Origin: Coffea arabica
Lineage: Eukaryota > Streptophyta > Magnoliopsida > Gentianales > Rubiaceae
Assembly: GCF_036785885.1 (NCBI RefSeq)
Contig: NC_092322.1
Location: forward strand, 17,692,466-17,756,465
Direction: 5' to 3'
DNA: 64,000 bases
The notes under the pieces are model-generated. The model was not told the DNA's origin. It made no database searches and saw nothing but the letters and a program-made list of their open reading frames with translations. Positions 61,555-64,000 of the stretch are shown one piece after another. Positions within the stretch are counted from its first letter, which is position 1. The number at the start of each line of letters is the position of its first letter. The translations under genes were made by a program, and so were the position numbers.

Positions 61555-63698
61555 GGCGGAGCTGCGATTGAAGTCAGGGCGAATTAGCTAATGTGACAGG
61601 GTTTTGGGTTTTAGTCAAACAATTCGGCTCAAACTCGCTAAAATGGTGTCACGACTTCAGGAAGGAAACGTGTTGCTTATGTGTCTATCAAAAAAAGTCA
61701 GGTGGATAGTTTTTGAGGTGTTTTTAAAAAATTTTACGTGTATTACATGAAAAACTCAGTAAAACCAGAGATGGGCTTAAAATGAAGATAAATCTAATTA
61801 AGTTTTTCTTTTCGTTAGATTAATCAGTTTTTTCTTTTTCTGTATTTGTCACATAAATCTAATTGAGTTGTTTTATATTCTTAGACCAAGTTGAATACTT
61901 GAATATCGTACTATTTTTTTTTCCTTTTTATTAACATAGTAATTAGTCTAGTTAGTAAATAATCATGTTTTTTTAAATAATCATGTCATATACATATACT
62001 TCAAAAAAAAATTCCGGTTTCACATATTTTAAAAATTCTGAAAAATTCTCATATTTTTTTAATTAACTGTATAAAACAAGTAATAAAATTTTTTAGTATT
62101 AAATTTCATAATTCTGTCATAATTACTCTGGATTTATATATAGTAAAATAGAGAGGTGGTACAATTTTAATGAATCTAACATCTCGTACACAACAATAAG
62201 AGTTAAATTAGTGTCAATATAGCATAACCTTGGTATATTATAGTAACTTTATCTATATTTTAAATTTACTATCTTTCAAATATGTTCGTGCTATTCATGT
62301 ACAAAATTTATCTGCATAATTTTGCCGAACTCCTATTTTCATGCCAACCTTTTAATTGTCTTTTGGGGGGGAAAATTCATACAATATGTGTACATGTAAT
62401 GTCTTGTATTTTATCCATCCCGAATTTTACTAATTATACTAATCAATGAGGACTCCTTTGTATAATTTGGTCAATCACACTTGCTAAATTTATTTTTTTC
62501 TCAATTAAAAAGGTCACTAATAAAATACCAAATTGTATGGTGAAATTACACATGAGAGAAAAGACTTTGCTACTGCTTAATTTTATATGAAAGTTGTAAA
62601 ATGTGCCACTCTTAAACCAATTCACACTGTCTCTTAAACCAATATTGAGCAACTCACGGTTTGCTCTAATTGGATCAAGGAGACAAATTAGATTGCAAAT
62701 CCTAAACAAGAGGAAAATTCAAGCCTTCAAGAATGCAAATTTAGGACCAAATTATCCTCAAATCTGATTTTGACTTTCTTGAAGCAAAAAAATTAAAAAA
62801 AAATTGATTTACATTTGTGATTGTATTTCAATTCATTTGTATTGCCAAAGTGATAGTCATGAAGGACCGATCAAAATGGAGACAATGTTTGAAAATGATA
62901 GAAAAAGGCTAGTATAAATAGTTACTTCCCCAAAACTCAAATTTAACTCAATAGAAGGATACTACAAATTGGGCAATCTTGACTTGCAAATACCGCGCGG
63001 CAGAGGTGGGAATAGGATGCCATGCTCTTTCTATGGTTTATTGAAGGTAAAAAAAAAACCTCAAGATTCACAAATTTAAGTGTCTTTATAGTACACAAAA
63101 ACAAGATAGATTGTCCAAAAGGACAAGTACCCGTTTTACAAAAATATGCTAAGAAGTCCTTTGGTTTTAAAATGAATATGTGGCTGTTGAGAAAAATATA
63201 ATACGAAATAGATCAAGGAAAAATTTGCTTTTTTAAATTTAAAGGATATTGTATAAGACACAAAGGTATACTAGAGAGCGCGTAAAAGATCGGACACAAA
63301 TCCTGTTTAAAAAATTTCTATTGCTTTGCAGACTTGGTATTAAAAAAGAGATCAAGTTGTTTTTGGTAAGAAATCGAGTAAAACAAAATTCAATGAAACT
63401 TTTTTTTTTATATAAAAGCAAATTTCATTAACATATTGCTAGAAATCATCCAACATGATTTGATATGATTTACATCACTATACTAATGGCAGGTTAAACA
63501 TGCTCTAAAGATTATAGATCTGAATAATTATCAACAAATATGAAAAATATAAGAAATTTCACAATTGTCTTCTAATAGATAAATCACTATGACACTTTTT
63601 TACGCATGTTTTTTTTTTCAAAACGTTAGAGTACTTGCATTGATCTATAAAAAGGCTTTACATTTCGAGCAAATGCTTGATAAATGTACAACTCATAT
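61555..63698. other. Intergenic, nothing recognised
   Basis: The first few hundred bases must hold the promoter of the minus-strand PPR gene. The rest is AT-rich with no supported gene or element. Confidence 0.5.
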
Positions 63699-64000
63699 TC
63701 AGTAACATGGAGGAAAGAAACCTTCGTCATCCAACAAAATGCCTAAGGCATATGAGCTAACATTAGCACTAATATCATTATCATCATTATTATCTAAGCA
63801 GAAAGAGCACATTCGAAACAATGACTTTAAGTTTAATATATCCTCAAGGATCGTTGTCAATCTGCAATCAGAAGATTTACCATTCGTGATTTGCCTCAAC
63901 AAGTCCTTGTTTTGGATTTGGATTCTGATGTTGCTCCATGGTCTTTCCAATGCTTTGCATAAGACCAGTTTGACTGCTGAAGCTACATCAATATTCTTAT
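63699..64000 (-). pseudogene. RNase H-like (RVT_3) fragment, cut by window end
   Basis: A minus-strand frame is open from the window edge to the stop at 63699. It reads KLVLCKALERPWSNIRIQIQ, then LLRQITNGKSSD and LTTILEDILNLKSLF. This fits the second half of the plant RNase H-like domain found in LINE-derived proteins (alternating strand, then an 'NSGKSS ... IxEDI' helix, ending 'FPP'). One usual catalytic Asp, in the ESD-type motif, is replaced (QIQNKD). It is most likely the tail of a LINE or an RNase H-like gene continuing to the right. Confidence 0.45.

Noticed and set aside
1-64000. CRISPR arrays, operons, bacterial ribosome sites, phage genes
   Set aside because: Gene structure and repeats are those of a plant nucleus; no regularly spaced short repeats with unique spacers were found.

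Overview
This is nuclear DNA from a flowering plant, almost certainly a eudicot. It is AT-rich, its genes have GT-AG introns of 72 bp to 5.2 kb, and the protein matches are to plant families. The space between genes is filled with plant transposons. Nothing in the sequence fixes the species. No CRISPR array, operon, rRNA or convincing tRNA gene was seen.

Three host genes can be assembled exon by exon. (1) Plus strand, 3887-12841: the beta subunit of the AP-5 vesicle adaptor, three exons, 1158 codons, split by a 5.2 kb first intron. (2) Plus strand, 32619-41336: NDC1, a type II NAD(P)H dehydrogenase of chloroplast and mitochondrion, eleven exons, 530 codons. (3) Minus strand, 61554-57879: a P-class pentatricopeptide repeat protein like Arabidopsis At1g71060, two exons, 517 codons. 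They look like unrelated housekeeping/organelle genes and not a functional cluster.

Most of the rest is mobile DNA. From left to right: a decayed Mutator-like element (MULE-1, 1 to about 3492, cut by the window edge); a MITE in the AP-5 intron; two non-autonomous elements with long terminal inverted repeats placed side by side (16036-17089 and 17130-17965); a probable Helitron 3' end (18167); a Tourist-like element swollen by about 1.45 kb of nearly pure A/T (19939-21710); a decayed Ty1/copia retrotransposon on the minus strand (22078-26480); a LINE remnant (26660-27395); a hAT-like element just after NDC1 (41543-43530); a near-intact Mutator-like element (MULE-2, 43649-49456) with a perfect 9-bp target duplication; a four-copy repeat of about 190 bp (51012-51785); a short Helitron-like element (52050-52367); and, next to its end, a 310-bp insertion with terminal direct repeats and 13-bp flanking duplications.

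The strongest lead is MULE-2. Its six-part transposase gene (PB1-like domain, MULE transposase, SWIM finger, CCHC knuckle, low-complexity tail) can be followed to its stop codon with only one frameshift and one nonsense codon. The element also carries a second, intact gene pointing toward the transposase: a small GRF-type zinc-finger protein with a C-terminal membrane segment. A second lead is the 72-nt first intron of NDC1. It is a multiple of three with no stop, so keeping or removing it would give two different targeting peptides for a dual-targeted enzyme.
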